NCBI RefSeq assembly: GCF_001017435.1
Contig: NZ_CP011371.1
Span: 3,844,001-3,908,000, forward strand
Length of the DNA: 64,000 bases
Origin: Caldimonas brevitalea
Lineage (GTDB): Bacteria > Pseudomonadota > Gammaproteobacteria > Burkholderiales > Burkholderiaceae_C
Direction of reading: 5' to 3'
Position numbers and translations under genes: made by a program. Numbering within the stretch: position 1 is the first letter of the stretch; the number at the start of each line of letters is the position of its first letter. The notes beneath the pieces are model-generated. The model was not told where the DNA came from. It searched no databases and worked only from the letters and a program-made list of their open reading frames with translations. Shown piece by piece: positions 29,384 to 37,270 of this stretch.

Positions 29384-31183
29384 ATGAGCCTTCACCCCTC
29401 GATTACCACATCGCAGTCGCTCGGCTGCCGTTCCACTCCGGGCGCGCCCACACAGGCCGCGCGTCGTCCGCGGTGGCCCGGCCTCGCAACTGCCGGCGCC
29501 GCCGTCGTGCTGATGCTGCTGACCGGCTGCGGTGACCGCCCGCAAAAGTCCGATGTCGGTCCTGCCGACGGTACCGCGGCGACGCAGCCAGAGCAGCCCA
29601 GCGGCGCTGCCCGAGAGATCGAGCGGCGCCTGGCCGACGGCGCTGCCGGGGAGCCGGCGCTGCCGAAAACCGAACTCGCGGACCTGCAGCAGCTCTACCA
29701 GCCCGGCCATCACACCCCCCTCTGGTTCGACACCTCGCGCAAGCTGACGCCGGCCGCCGATCAGGCCCTGGCGCTGCTCGGCGCCGCCGCAGCCGAGGGC
29801 CTGGACCCTGCCGAGTACGGCGCCGAGGCGCTGGCCACGCAGGTGCGCTCGATGAAAGAAGCGCGGCAACCGGTCGACGCCGACGTGGCCTCGCTGGACC
29901 TGGCCCTCAGCCGCGCGACGCTGCGCTATCTGCGCCACCTGCACGCCGGCCGTATCGACCCCAAGACGGTCGGCTTCCAGATGCCGGCCAAGGCCGCCGA
30001 AACTGACTTTGCCGCCGCACTGCGCCCCGCACTCGAAAAGCAGCGTCTCGAGGACGCGGTGGCGCAACTCAGGCCCCCGCTCGAACAGTACCGCAGCCTG
30101 CGTGCCATGCTGGCGCGCTACCGCACGCTCGCCTCACAGCCGGCGCCCGCGCCCTTGCCGGCCGTGCCCCGGGAGCTGAAGCCGGGCGAGGCCTACAGCG
30201 GCGCCCCGGCCTTGCGCGAGCGGCTGGTGTTGCTCGGCGACCTGCCGGTCGACACGCCGCCGCTGGCGGACGGCGGGCGCTACGACGGCGCGCTGGTCGA
30301 CGGCGTCAAGAAGTTCCAGGCCCGCCACGGGTTGCCGGCCGAGGGCGTGCTGGGCAAGGGGACGGTGGCCGCGCTGAACGTCCCGCTGGACCGGCGGGTG
30401 CGCCAGATCGAACTCGCCCTGGAGCGGCTGCGCTGGTTCCCGCACCTCGAAAACCGGCCCTTCGTCGGCATCAACATCCCGATGTACCGGCTGTGGGCGG
30501 GCGGGCCGCAGGCGCTGGACGGGCGCACGGCGCTCGACATGGACGTGATCGTCGGCGGCGCACTCGACACCGAGACACCGGCGATGGTCGAAGAGATGCG
30601 CTACGTCGTCTTCAGCCCCTACTGGAACGTGCCCACCTCAATCGTGCGCAAGGAGATCCTGCCGGCGCTGGCCCGCGACCCGCAGTACCTCGTCAAGCAT
30701 GAGATGGAGCTGGTGCGCGGCGGCGGGGACGACGCGGCCCCGGTCGAGGCCACCCCCGAGAACCTCGAGCAACTGGCGCAGGGCCAGCTACGCGTGCGGC
30801 AGCGGCCGGGTCAGAAGAATTCGCTCGGCCCGGCGAAGTTCATCTTCCCGAACGACGACAGCGTCTACCTGCACGGCACGCCGGCCCAGCAACTGTTCGA
30901 CCGAAGCCGCCGCGACCTGAGCCACGGCTGTGTGCGGCTCGAGAACCCGCTGGCGCTGGCGCAATGGGTGCTACGCGACCAGCCGGAATGGACGAAGGAG
31001 CGGATCGAGGCGGCGATGGGGGGCGGCGAACAGGTCAAGGTCGACCTGAAACAGCCGGTCCAGGTGCTGCTGTTCTACATCACCGCGATGGTGGCGCCCG
31101 AAGACGGTGCCCTGCATTTTGCGGACGACATCTACGGACACGACAAAAAGCTCGACCAGGCACTCGCCGAGCGGCGCACCTGA
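29384..31183 (+). CDS. L,D-transpeptidase, YcbB/LdtD-like lipoprotein
   Basis: A 599-residue peptidoglycan 3-3 crosslinking enzyme of the YcbB (LdtD) type. A hydrophobic segment ends in a lipobox, LLTGC with Cys49, after an unusually long basic N-region. Next come the N-terminal domain, a PG_binding_1 segment (GALVDGVKKFQARHGLPAEGVLGKGTV near residue 310) and the YkuD catalytic domain with SHGCVRLENP, Cys516 the nucleophile. A capping insertion within the domain, as in YcbB, is indicated by the PEATP-rich region around 450. It lies next to a MepK-like gene, the ycbB-ycbK pairing known in E. coli, but convergent here. A better later start is not visible, so the long N-region is uncertain. Confidence 0.9.
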   Translation: MSLHPSITTSQSLGCRSTPGAPTQAARRPRWPGLATAGAAVVLMLLTGCGDRPQKSDVGPADGTAATQPEQPSGAAREIERRLADGAAGEPALPKTELADLQQLYQPGHHTPLWFDTSRKLTPAADQALALLGAAAAEGLDPAEYGAEALATQVRSMKEARQPVDADVASLDLALSRATLRYLRHLHAGRIDPKTVGFQMPAKAAETDFAAALRPALEKQRLEDAVAQLRPPLEQYRSLRAMLARYRTLASQPAPAPLPAVPRELKPGEAYSGAPALRERLVLLGDLPVDTPPLADGGRYDGALVDGVKKFQARHGLPAEGVLGKGTVAALNVPLDRRVRQIELALERLRWFPHLENRPFVGINIPMYRLWAGGPQALDGRTALDMDVIVGGALDTETPAMVEEMRYVVFSPYWNVPTSIVRKEILPALARDPQYLVKHEMELVRGGGDDAAPVEATPENLEQLAQGQLRVRQRPGQKNSLGPAKFIFPNDDSVYLHGTPAQQLFDRSRRDLSHGCVRLENPLALAQWVLRDQPEWTKERIEAAMGGGEQVKVDLKQPVQVLLFYITAMVAPEDGALHFADDIYGHDKKLDQALAERRT

Positions 31184-31208
31184 TACGGCTTGTCCGTGCG
31201 GCGCCGGC

Positions 31209-31760
31209 TTACCAGGTGCGCACGCGCCCGGTGTCGACGTGCACGAAACGCGAGTCCGGGTAGTAACCGACCCCGCCGGCGGCCATCGACAGCGCCGCCT
31301 TGCGCAGATCCGCGAGGGCCACGTCGGCGACGCGGATGTCGACCGCCTGGCCCGTCATGTGCAGGCTACGGGTGGCGACGCCACTGTGTGCGCTCTTGCC
31401 GCGCAGCGCCGCGTTGGTCTGTGGCGACCGGTAGCCCGAGATGATCTGGAACGGCTGCCGGCTTCCCGTGCGTTGGCGCAGGCCGTGCAGCAGGTCGAGC
31501 AGCTTCGGGTCGATCGTGCTCACCTCACCGGTGCGGAAATCGCGCAGCAGCTGGTTGACCTCGCCCAGGGCGTCCTGCAGATAGGTGCCGCCACTGAAAT
31601 ACTCGACTTCCAGCCGCTCGCCGGTGTGCAAATGGTCGAACATGAGCACACGGGGCTGCTGCTGCGCCGCGGCGGCGAGCGCCAGGCGCGGCATGACGAC
31701 CATCGGAGCGGCGACGGCCACGGTGGAAGAAAGAAAGCGGCGGCGGGAAAAAGGGCTCAC
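31209..31760 (-). CDS. MepK/YcbK-like murein endopeptidase (DUF882, peptidase M15 fold)
   Basis: A 183-residue secreted protein. Start codon GTG at 31760, giving a twin-arginine signal: SRRRFLSSTVAVAAPM, cleavage near LALAAAA. The mature part has the M15/DUF882 zinc site: His in SGYRSPQTNAALRGKSAHSG, a His-containing SLHMTGQAVDIRV where His and Asp bind zinc, and the C-terminal VHVDTGR. E. coli MepK cuts 3-3 and 4-3 crosslinks; this fits the neighbouring L,D-transpeptidase, whose bonds it could open. Promoter with TTGACG and TATAAA at 18-base spacing upstream, so it is well supported as its own unit. Confidence 0.9.
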   Translation of the reverse strand: MSPFSRRRFLSSTVAVAAPMVVMPRLALAAAAQQQPRVLMFDHLHTGERLEVEYFSGGTYLQDALGEVNQLLRDFRTGEVSTIDPKLLDLLHGLRQRTGSRQPFQIISGYRSPQTNAALRGKSAHSGVATRSLHMTGQAVDIRVADVALADLRKAALSMAAGGVGYYPDSRFVHVDTGRVRTW

Positions 31761-31798
31761 AGGCGAAGTTCCGGCTGAAGACGCGCGGGTTGGCGCGT

Positions 31799-31828
31799 TT
31801 TATAGGGTGACAACCCACGCCACGTCAA
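31799..31828 (-). promoter_or_regulatory. Sigma-70 promoter of the MepK-like gene
   Basis: On the minus strand TTGACG (31828-31823), 18-base spacer, TATAAA (31804-31799); transcription would start near 31792, about 30 bases before the GTG start. One of the best promoter matches in the window. Confidence 0.65.
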
Positions 31829-32007
31829 CGCGTGTAAATTCGACACGGTGACGCCGCGTGACGGCGGAGGTGGCCGCAGCCGGCCTTGTAGAGGCCGCTG
31901 CGCGGCGGCCCGTTCGTGGCAGCGAGCGAGCCGGCATGGTTGGATCTGTTCCCGGTTCGGCAGAATAGTTCAGTTCGAGCGGGCAAGTCGCGGCTTCTGT
32001 GCGTATT

Positions 32008-32051
32008 CCTACCGCAATTCCGCCTACCGCAATCCCCCTACCGCAATCCCG
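32008..32051 (+). repeat. Three copies of CCTACCGCAATYCC
   Basis: Copies at 32008-32022, 32023-32036 and 32037-32051, spaced 15 and 14 bases. Non-coding; no family recognised. Confidence 0.75.
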
Positions 32052-32083
32052 CGCCCGGCAGCGCAGCAGGGGTGCCCCCGCCG

Positions 32084-33079
32084 CTACTGCACGCTGCTGG
32101 GCCCGGGCGGGTGGTCGCGGTCCGGCGTGAACAGGCTGCCGACGTCGACCGGGTCGAAATAGTATTTGGCGCCGCAGAATTCGCAGGCGATCTCCACCTG
32201 GCCCTGCTCGGCCACGATCTCGTCGACCTCTTCGCGGCCCAGGCTCTTCAGCATCGACCCGACCCGCTCGCGCGAGCAGGTGCAGGCGAACCGCGGCCCC
32301 TCCTCGCCCGCCATCGGCTCGAAACGCCGCACCTTCTCTTCCCAGAACAGCCGGTGCAACAAGGTGTTGGCGTCCAGCGTGAGCAGTTCCTCGGCGGTCA
32401 GTGTGCTGGCCAGGTGGGCGATGCGGTTGAAGTCTTCGCTGAGGCCGATGTCGTCCTCGCGGGCGCGTTGCTGCTGGCCCGCCAGGTTGCCCTCGCCTTC
32501 GATCGGCAGACGCTGGATCAACAGACCGGCCGCGATCTCGTCGTTCGCCGCCAGCACCAGCCGTGTGTCCAGCTGCTCGGACTGCAACATGTAGTGTTCC
32601 AGCACCTCGCTGATGCGCTGCAACGGCTCGCGATGGTCACCGTGCAGCGGCACCACCCCTTGGTAGGGCTGCTGCCCGGGGAATTTGTCCTTCGGATCGA
32701 GCGTGATCGCGCAGCGTCCGCGGCCGTGCACGTTGACCATCGCCTCCAGCGTCGCATCGTCCGGGACCGATCCGACCACCTTGGCGGTGGCCCGCAGCGC
32801 CAGGTCGGGCTGCACCTCCGCGACGGCCAGCTTCAGCGGCCCGTCGCCCGAGATCTGCAGCACCAGCGCGCCGTTGAACTTGATGTTGGACTGCATCAGC
32901 ACGCCGGCGGCCGCCATTTCGCCCAACAACCGGCGCACCGGCTCGGGAAAGGGCCCGCTCTCCTGGCGGCGCACCAACATGTCTTGCCAGGCGTCGGTCA
33001 GCCGCACCAGCATGCCGCGTACGGGCATCCCCTCGAACAGGAATTTGTGCAGTTCGCTGGGCGTGGAAGTGATGTTCAA
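32084..33079 (-). CDS. hslO: Redox-regulated chaperone Hsp33
   Basis: A 331-residue holdase activated by oxidation. The C-terminal zinc centre is CTCSRERV followed 30-odd residues later by CEFCGAKYYFDPVD, i.e. the CxC plus CxxC cysteines. The N-terminal domain begins STPSELHKFLFEGMPVRGMLVRL, the Hsp33 signature. The start is TTG at 33079: no ATG lies near the domain start, and AGGA is well placed before this TTG. An upstream in-frame ATG at 33184 would add a very basic, non-conserved stretch. It follows the gamma carbonic anhydrase gene by 55 bases and may be co-transcribed. Confidence 0.9.
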   Translation of the reverse strand: MNITSTPSELHKFLFEGMPVRGMLVRLTDAWQDMLVRRQESGPFPEPVRRLLGEMAAAGVLMQSNIKFNGALVLQISGDGPLKLAVAEVQPDLALRATAKVVGSVPDDATLEAMVNVHGRGRCAITLDPKDKFPGQQPYQGVVPLHGDHREPLQRISEVLEHYMLQSEQLDTRLVLAANDEIAAGLLIQRLPIEGEGNLAGQQQRAREDDIGLSEDFNRIAHLASTLTAEELLTLDANTLLHRLFWEEKVRRFEPMAGEEGPRFACTCSRERVGSMLKSLGREEVDEIVAEQGQVEIACEFCGAKYYFDPVDVGSLFTPDRDHPPGPSSVQ

Positions 33080-33134
33080 AACGAGACGTCCTGGTGGTAG
33101 CGGGTGGTGGGAGCGGCGGCGGCGCGAGCGATCA

Positions 33135-33659
33135 TCAACCGATCTTCTTGAGGCCAGCCTTGAAGCGGCGCGCGTTCTCGACATAGTGCCGCGCGCCGAG
33201 CTGGAACGCGGCGATCTGCTCGGGCGTCAGCTGTTTCACGGCTTTGGCCGGCGAGCCGAGGATCATCGAACCGTCGGGGAATTCCTTGCCTTCGGTGACC
33301 AGCGCGCCGGCGCCGACCAGGCAGTTGCGGCCGATCTTGGCGCCGTTGAGCACCACCGCCTGGATGCCGATCAACGCGCCGTCGCCGATGGTGCAGCCGT
33401 GCAGCACCACCTGGTGGCCGACGGTGACGTTCTCGCCGATGGTCAGGGGCTGGCCGTGATCCGCGTGCAGCACGGAGTTGTCCTGCACGTTGGAGCCGCG
33501 GCCGATGCGGATCTGGGCTGTGTCGCCGCGCACCACCGTGCCGAACCAGACGCTGGCGTCTTCGGCCAACACGACATCGCCGATCACCTCGGCACTGTCG
33601 GCCACCCAGGCGCTCTCATGGACGTCGGGCGTGTGGTCGTCGAGCTGGTAAAGGGCCAT
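33135..33659 (-). CDS. Gamma carbonic anhydrase family protein
   Basis: A 174-residue left-handed beta-helix protein of the YrdA/CaiE/PaaY group. Hexapeptide turns and the metal-binding residues are present: the Arg-Gly-Asp triad of VVRGDTAQIRIG, then NSVLHADHGQPL and NVTVGHQVVLHGC (the three His that ligate Zn or Fe). The C-terminal helix (EQIAAFQLGARHYVENARRFK) is typical. Real carbonic anhydrase activity of bacterial members varies; assignment is by family. GGAGA ribosome site. Divergent from the DUF455 gene, upstream of hslO. Confidence 0.9.
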   Translation of the reverse strand: MALYQLDDHTPDVHESAWVADSAEVIGDVVLAEDASVWFGTVVRGDTAQIRIGRGSNVQDNSVLHADHGQPLTIGENVTVGHQVVLHGCTIGDGALIGIQAVVLNGAKIGRNCLVGAGALVTEGKEFPDGSMILGSPAKAVKQLTPEQIAAFQLGARHYVENARRFKAGLKKIG

Positions 33660-33737
33660 CGTGTCGGTCTCCGGGTGCTTGGTATTCGTTGGTTGAATGG
33701 CTGGAGGAATGTCTGACCGGATGAAGGCCAGCGAGCC

Positions 33738-33743
33738 CATAAT
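33738..33743 (+). promoter_or_regulatory. -10-like CATAAT seven bases before a start codon
   Basis: CATAAT then TTTAGAG then ATG: no room for a proper leader, supporting leaderless transcription of the DUF455 gene. Confidence 0.4.
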
Positions 33744-33750
33744 TTTAGAG

Positions 33751-34548
33751 ATGAAGCTTCGTCGCCGTGCCCTCGCCGTTCTTACCCTGACCGATCCCAC
33801 GGACAAGGCTGCCGCCGCGCGCGGGCTGTTCGAGCAGATGCTGGCCACCGGCGAGCCGCCTGACCCCGACGAAACCCTCGACGAGCCGCCTGGCTTGCCG
33901 GGCCGGCCCGCTCGCCCGGCCCTGGTGCCGCCCGACACCGTACCTCGGCGCACGCCGTTCACGGTCGAGGGGCGCGCCGCCCTGCTGCACGCGATTGCGC
34001 ACATCGAGTTCAACGCGATCAACCTGGCGCTCGACGCCGTGTGGCGCTTCGGCGGGTTGCCCGAGGCCTACTACCGCGACTGGCTGCGCGTTGCGAGCGA
34101 AGAAGCGCTGCATTTCACGCTGCTGCGCGAGCATCTGCAGACCCTGGGCCACGACTACGGCGATTTCGCCGGCCACGACGGCCTGTGGGCGATGACCGAC
34201 AAGACCCGCCACGACCTCGTCGCCCGCATGGCCCTCGTGCCGCGCACCCTCGAGGCGCGCGGGCTCGACGCCACACCCTTGATCCAGGCCAAGCTGCGCA
34301 AGGCCGGCGACGGGCGGGCGGTGGAGATTCTCGATGTGATCCTGCGCGACGAAGTGGGCCACGTCGCGATCGGCAACCACTGGTACCGCTGGCTGTGCGA
34401 GCGCGACGGCCTCGACCCGGTGGCGCACTATCGGCTGGTCACCGAGCGCTACCAGGCGCCGCGATTGAAGCCGCCCTTCAACCTGGAAGCACGCCGCGCG
34501 GCCGGTTTCACCCAGGCCGAGCTCGATTTTCTCGAGCAGCGTGATTGA
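33751..34548 (+). CDS. DUF455 ferritin-like protein
   Basis: A 265-residue protein of the DUF455 family with a ferritin-like four-helix fold. Candidate iron or other metal ligands fall in AHIEFNAINLALD, ASEEALHFTLL and RDEVGHVAIGN, two of which contain the EXXH pattern common in di-iron carboxylate proteins. Function unknown; the family is sometimes linked to tRNA-modifying or rubrerythrin-like proteins. The ATG at 33751 fits the domain onset (MKLRRRALAVLTL). Earlier in-frame ATGs (33697, 33721) would add non-conserved sequence. The preceding CATAAT suggests a leaderless mRNA. Confidence 0.82.
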   Translation: MKLRRRALAVLTLTDPTDKAAAARGLFEQMLATGEPPDPDETLDEPPGLPGRPARPALVPPDTVPRRTPFTVEGRAALLHAIAHIEFNAINLALDAVWRFGGLPEAYYRDWLRVASEEALHFTLLREHLQTLGHDYGDFAGHDGLWAMTDKTRHDLVARMALVPRTLEARGLDATPLIQAKLRKAGDGRAVEILDVILRDEVGHVAIGNHWYRWLCERDGLDPVAHYRLVTERYQAPRLKPPFNLEARRAAGFTQAELDFLEQRD

Positions 34549-34575
34549 TCGGCAGCCCGAGGGCTGCTCACTCAC

Positions 34576-35169
34576 TCACTCGAAGAAATAGCGCTTCAGC
34601 CCGGCCAGGATCATCTCGACCGAAATCGCGGTCAGCACCAGCCCCATCAGCTTCTCGACGGCACTCACCACGGAGTCGCCCAGCAAACGGCGGATGCGGT
34701 CGGCCGACAGCAGCACGGCGCCCGACACCACCATCACGGCCGTCAAGGCGGTGACCCATTCGGTCAGCCGATCGGGCTGGCGCGACGCGAGCAACAGCAC
34801 GGTGGCCATCGCCGACGGCCCGGCCATCAGCGGTACGGCGAGCGGAAAGATGAAGGGCTCGCGGTCGTCGTCCGATGCATAGATGGATTCGCCGCTCGCG
34901 AAGATCATGCGGATCGAGATCATCAGCAGGATCACGCCGCCGGCCACCTCGAGTGACCGCTCGGACAAATGCATCAACCGCAAGAAGGCCTGGCCCGTGA
35001 ACATGAAGACCAGCAGCACGCCAAAAGCCAGCAGCACTTCACGCAAGGCGACCCAGCGACGCCGGTGCGGCGGGACCGTGCGCATCACCGAGATGAAGAT
35101 GGGCAGGCTGCCGAACGGGTCGAGCACCAGCAGCAGCAGGATGAAGGCGGAAACCAGGGTGTGATCCAT
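34576..35169 (-). CDS. MarC family (UPF0056) membrane protein
   Basis: A 197-residue inner membrane protein with six predicted helices and the family motif LVLDPFGSLPIF near residue 15 and a second copy-like motif AGPSAMATVLLLASR. The YhgN/MarC family has no proven substrate; MarC itself was once wrongly linked to multiple antibiotic resistance. A -10-like CAAAAT lies seven bases before the ATG, with no ribosome site. Converges with the DUF455 gene, 27 bases apart. Confidence 0.88.
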   Translation of the reverse strand: MDHTLVSAFILLLLVLDPFGSLPIFISVMRTVPPHRRRWVALREVLLAFGVLLVFMFTGQAFLRLMHLSERSLEVAGGVILLMISIRMIFASGESIYASDDDREPFIFPLAVPLMAGPSAMATVLLLASRQPDRLTEWVTALTAVMVVSGAVLLSADRIRRLLGDSVVSAVEKLMGLVLTAISVEMILAGLKRYFFE

Positions 35170-35266
35170 GGGGCAGATTTTGGCAGGCGCCGTTGCCCGG
35201 CTGGGACGGTCGCCATTCCGGCCCCGGCGGTGTGGAGCCAGGCGCGCCGCCCTCGCCTGCCCGCGT

Positions 35267-36169
35267 TCAGCCTCGCGGATGGTGCTTGGCGTGCAGCGCC
35301 TTCAGGCGTTCGCGTGCCACGTGGGTGTAGATCTGCGTGGTGGAGATGTCGGCATGTCCCAGCAGCATCTGCACGGCCCGCAGGTCGGCGCCGTGGTTGA
35401 GCAAATGGGTGGCGAAGGCGTGGCGCAGGGTGTGGGGCGAGATCGGCGCCGTGATGCCGGCTTGGCGGGCGTATTTCTTGATGAGGTTCCAGAACATCTG
35501 CCGCGTCATCGCGTCGCCCCGCACGGTGACGAACAGCGCCTGGGTGCTGCGCGCGCCAAGGATGGCGGGCCGGGCCTGTGCCAGGTAGCGGCGCAGCCAG
35601 CCATGCGCTTCCTCTCCGAACGGCACCAAACGTTCCTTGCTGCCTTTGCCGGTCACCCGCAGCGCGCCTTCGTCGAGCCCGACATGGACGGTCTTGAGCG
35701 TGACCAGTTCGCTGACACGCAGGCCGCTCGCGTACATCAGTTCCAGCATCGTGCGGTCGCGCAGGCCGAGTTCGGTCTCGACGTCGGGTGCGCCCAGCAA
35801 GTCTTCCACCTGGCGTTCGCTCATGGTCTTGGGCACCCGCATCGGCTGCTTGGCGGTGACGAGCTTGAGGGTGGGGTCGGCGCTGATCAGGTGCTCGCGC
35901 AGGGCCCAGCGGAAGTAGCGGCGGAACACGGCCAGGCGCCGGTTGGCGGAGGTGGCCTTGGTGTCGGCGCGTTGGACGGCGTAGCCGAGCAGGTCGACTT
36001 CGGTGGTGGCGTCTAGCGGCTTGTTTTGGTGTTGGGCGAGCCAGGTGGCGTAGAGGGTGAGGTCGCGGCGGTAGGCGGAGAGGGTGTTTTTCGACAGGCC
36101 TTCCTCGATCCAGAGGGCGTCGATGAAGCGGGTGATGGAGGTGAGGCTTTGGGTTTGGGGGGGGCTCAT
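35267..36169 (-). CDS. xerD: Site-specific tyrosine recombinase XerD
   Basis: A 300-residue tyrosine recombinase that resolves chromosome dimers at dif with XerC and FtsK. N-terminal core-binding domain SITRFIDALWIEEGLSKNTLSAYRRDL; catalytic residues Arg in ASGLRVSELV, Lys in GKGSKERLVP, His-x-x-Arg in HTLRHAFATHLL, His in LLGHADISTTQIYTH and the Tyr nucleophile in the latter. Closer to XerD than XerC by the wording of these blocks. The start at 36169 gives the family length; an open upstream extension encodes a PNPNPN array from a GGGTTT repeat and is not part of the protein. No phage genes nearby. Confidence 0.92.
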   Translation of the reverse strand: MSPPQTQSLTSITRFIDALWIEEGLSKNTLSAYRRDLTLYATWLAQHQNKPLDATTEVDLLGYAVQRADTKATSANRRLAVFRRYFRWALREHLISADPTLKLVTAKQPMRVPKTMSERQVEDLLGAPDVETELGLRDRTMLELMYASGLRVSELVTLKTVHVGLDEGALRVTGKGSKERLVPFGEEAHGWLRRYLAQARPAILGARSTQALFVTVRGDAMTRQMFWNLIKKYARQAGITAPISPHTLRHAFATHLLNHGADLRAVQMLLGHADISTTQIYTHVARERLKALHAKHHPRG

Positions 36170-36209
36170 CGGGGCCTGGGGGTTGGGGGGGCGGATGAGG
36201 TTGAGGGGT

Positions 36210-36254
36210 GGGTTTGGGTTTGGGTTTGGGTTTGGGTTTGGGTTTGGGTTTGGG
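36210..36254 (+). repeat. (GGGTTT)7 telomere-like array
   Basis: Seven perfect tandem copies of GGGTTT followed by GGG. With eight G-triplets spaced by three T, the plus strand could fold into G-quadruplexes. The array sits 41 bases upstream of xerD on its non-template side. Confidence 0.9.
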
Positions 36255-36292
36255 CTTCTTACGTTTTGCCGTTGCTTCTGTCGTGGCGGGTA

Positions 36293-36645
36293 TCGCCCCT
36301 GCGGGGCGAGCGCCCTTGCGGGCGGTGCCGGGATGTGCGCCCGGCAGCGCACCTACTTTCTTTGCTTCGCCAAAGAAAGTAGGCAAAGAAAGGCGACCCG
36401 GGTGCGGCGCCCCTTCGCTGCGCGAAGGGGTCCGCTGCGGTGCTCGCGACGGGAAGGCGGCTGCGGAACTCGCCCTTTTTGAAGAGCGCCTTCGCGCTCT
36501 TCAAACGGAGCTCAGACAGTCCTCGCCGACCCCGCGCGTTCCGCGCGGGGCAACCTTCCCGTCACTGCGCTCCTCGCCGCCGCACACGGGAGAGGGAGAG
36601 GCTCGGCTCGCTGCGCATCGCCTCGAAGGCCTGCTCTCCCTACGG
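36293..36645. repeat. Left arm of a ~0.9-kb inverted repeat
   Basis: Matches the reverse complement of 36856-37207 over most of its length with scattered mismatches and small indels. It includes a perfect hairpin at 36353-36382: CTACTTTCTTTG, loop CTTCGC, CAAAGAAAGTAG. Other stem-loops include GAAGAGCGCCTTCGCGCTCTTC-like and CGCGCGTTCCGCGCG-like pieces. I recall similar dispersed repeats in related Burkholderiales genomes. Confidence 0.85.
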
Positions 36646-36673
36646 GAGAGTGACGGAAAGGTTTAAGGCACCG

Positions 36674-36769
36674 TGTTCAAGGACATGGGTGACATGCGCC
36701 CTGGCCTGCTGCGCCCATGGTCCTTGCGAACCCGTCGCCCCTCTCTGGTGTAACCCATGTCCTTGAACA
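36674..36769. repeat. MITE-like element with 17-bp terminal inverted repeats
   Basis: TGTTCAAGGACATGGGT (36674-36690) is the exact reverse complement of 36753-36769. The 96-bp unit encodes nothing and could be a short remnant of an insertion sequence. I see no convincing target-site duplication, so mobility is a hypothesis. Confidence 0.6.
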
Positions 36770-36855
36770 TCACTGTTTCCCATGTTCATGACTCACGGGG
36801 GCTGCCCCCTTGTCCGCCACCCGCGGAGCAGAGGTCGCGCACGTGCCTCTCGCGA

Positions 36856-37207
36856 ATTCTCCGAAGGAGAAGAGCCCTCCGAGGCGATGCGCAGCGAGCC
36901 GAGGCTCTCCCCCTCCCGTGTGTGGCGTCGAGGAGCGGAGGGGCTGGGAGGTTGCCCCGCGCGCAGCGCGGGGTCGGCGAGGACTGTTTGAGCTCCGTTT
37001 GAAGAGCGCGTAGGCGCTCTTCAAAAAGGGCGAGTTCCGCAGCCGCCTCCCAGCCCCGAGCACCGCAGAGCACCCCTCGCGCAGCGAGGGGCGCCACACT
37101 CGGGTCGCCTTTCTTTGCCTACTTTCTTTGGCGAAGCAAAGAAAGTAGGTGCGCTGCCGGGCGCACATCCCGGCACCGCCCCCAGGGCGCTCGCCCCGCA
37201 GGGGCGA
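36856..37207. repeat. Right arm of a ~0.9-kb inverted repeat
   Basis: Inverted counterpart of 36293-36645, including the same perfect hairpin at 37119-37148 in the opposite orientation. The outer ends meet at TCGCCCCTGC on the left and its complement on the right. Confidence 0.85.
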
Positions 37208-37270
37208 ATCAACAGCACCCCGCAAAACCAGCATCGAAAACCGAAAACCGAGAACCGACAGCCCGCCCAC

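Larger units (their letters stand above)
31761..32083. other. Spacer between the MepK-like gene and hslO
   Basis: 323 bases without a coding gene. It holds the minus-strand promoter of the MepK-like gene near its left end, and three copies of a CCTACCGCAATYCC unit near the right end. Nothing else recognisable, including no clear terminator for hslO. Confidence 0.6.
36170..37270. other. Gene-free kilobase rich in repeats
   Basis: About 1.1 kb between xerD and the Bug gene with no supported gene. It holds a GGGTTT array (36210-36254), a large imperfect inverted repeat (arms 36293-36645 and 36856-37207), nested hairpins and a 96-bp MITE-like unit at its centre. Short reading frames in it look like chance products of repeated GC-rich sequence. 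Confidence 0.8.

Noticed and set aside
36210..36254. CRISPR array or integrative-element att site at the hexamer array
   Set aside because: There are no spacers and no cas genes; it is a pure hexamer array.
35267..36352. Longer XerD start giving a PNPNPN N-terminus
   Set aside because: The extra residues come from the GGGTTT array and are absent from XerD proteins; the ATG at 36169 gives the normal 300 residues.
36250..37220. Several short reading frames (60-170 codons) in the inverted repeat
   Set aside because: They overlap in all frames, follow repeat structure and contain no domain; the same peptide-like pieces recur because the arms repeat.
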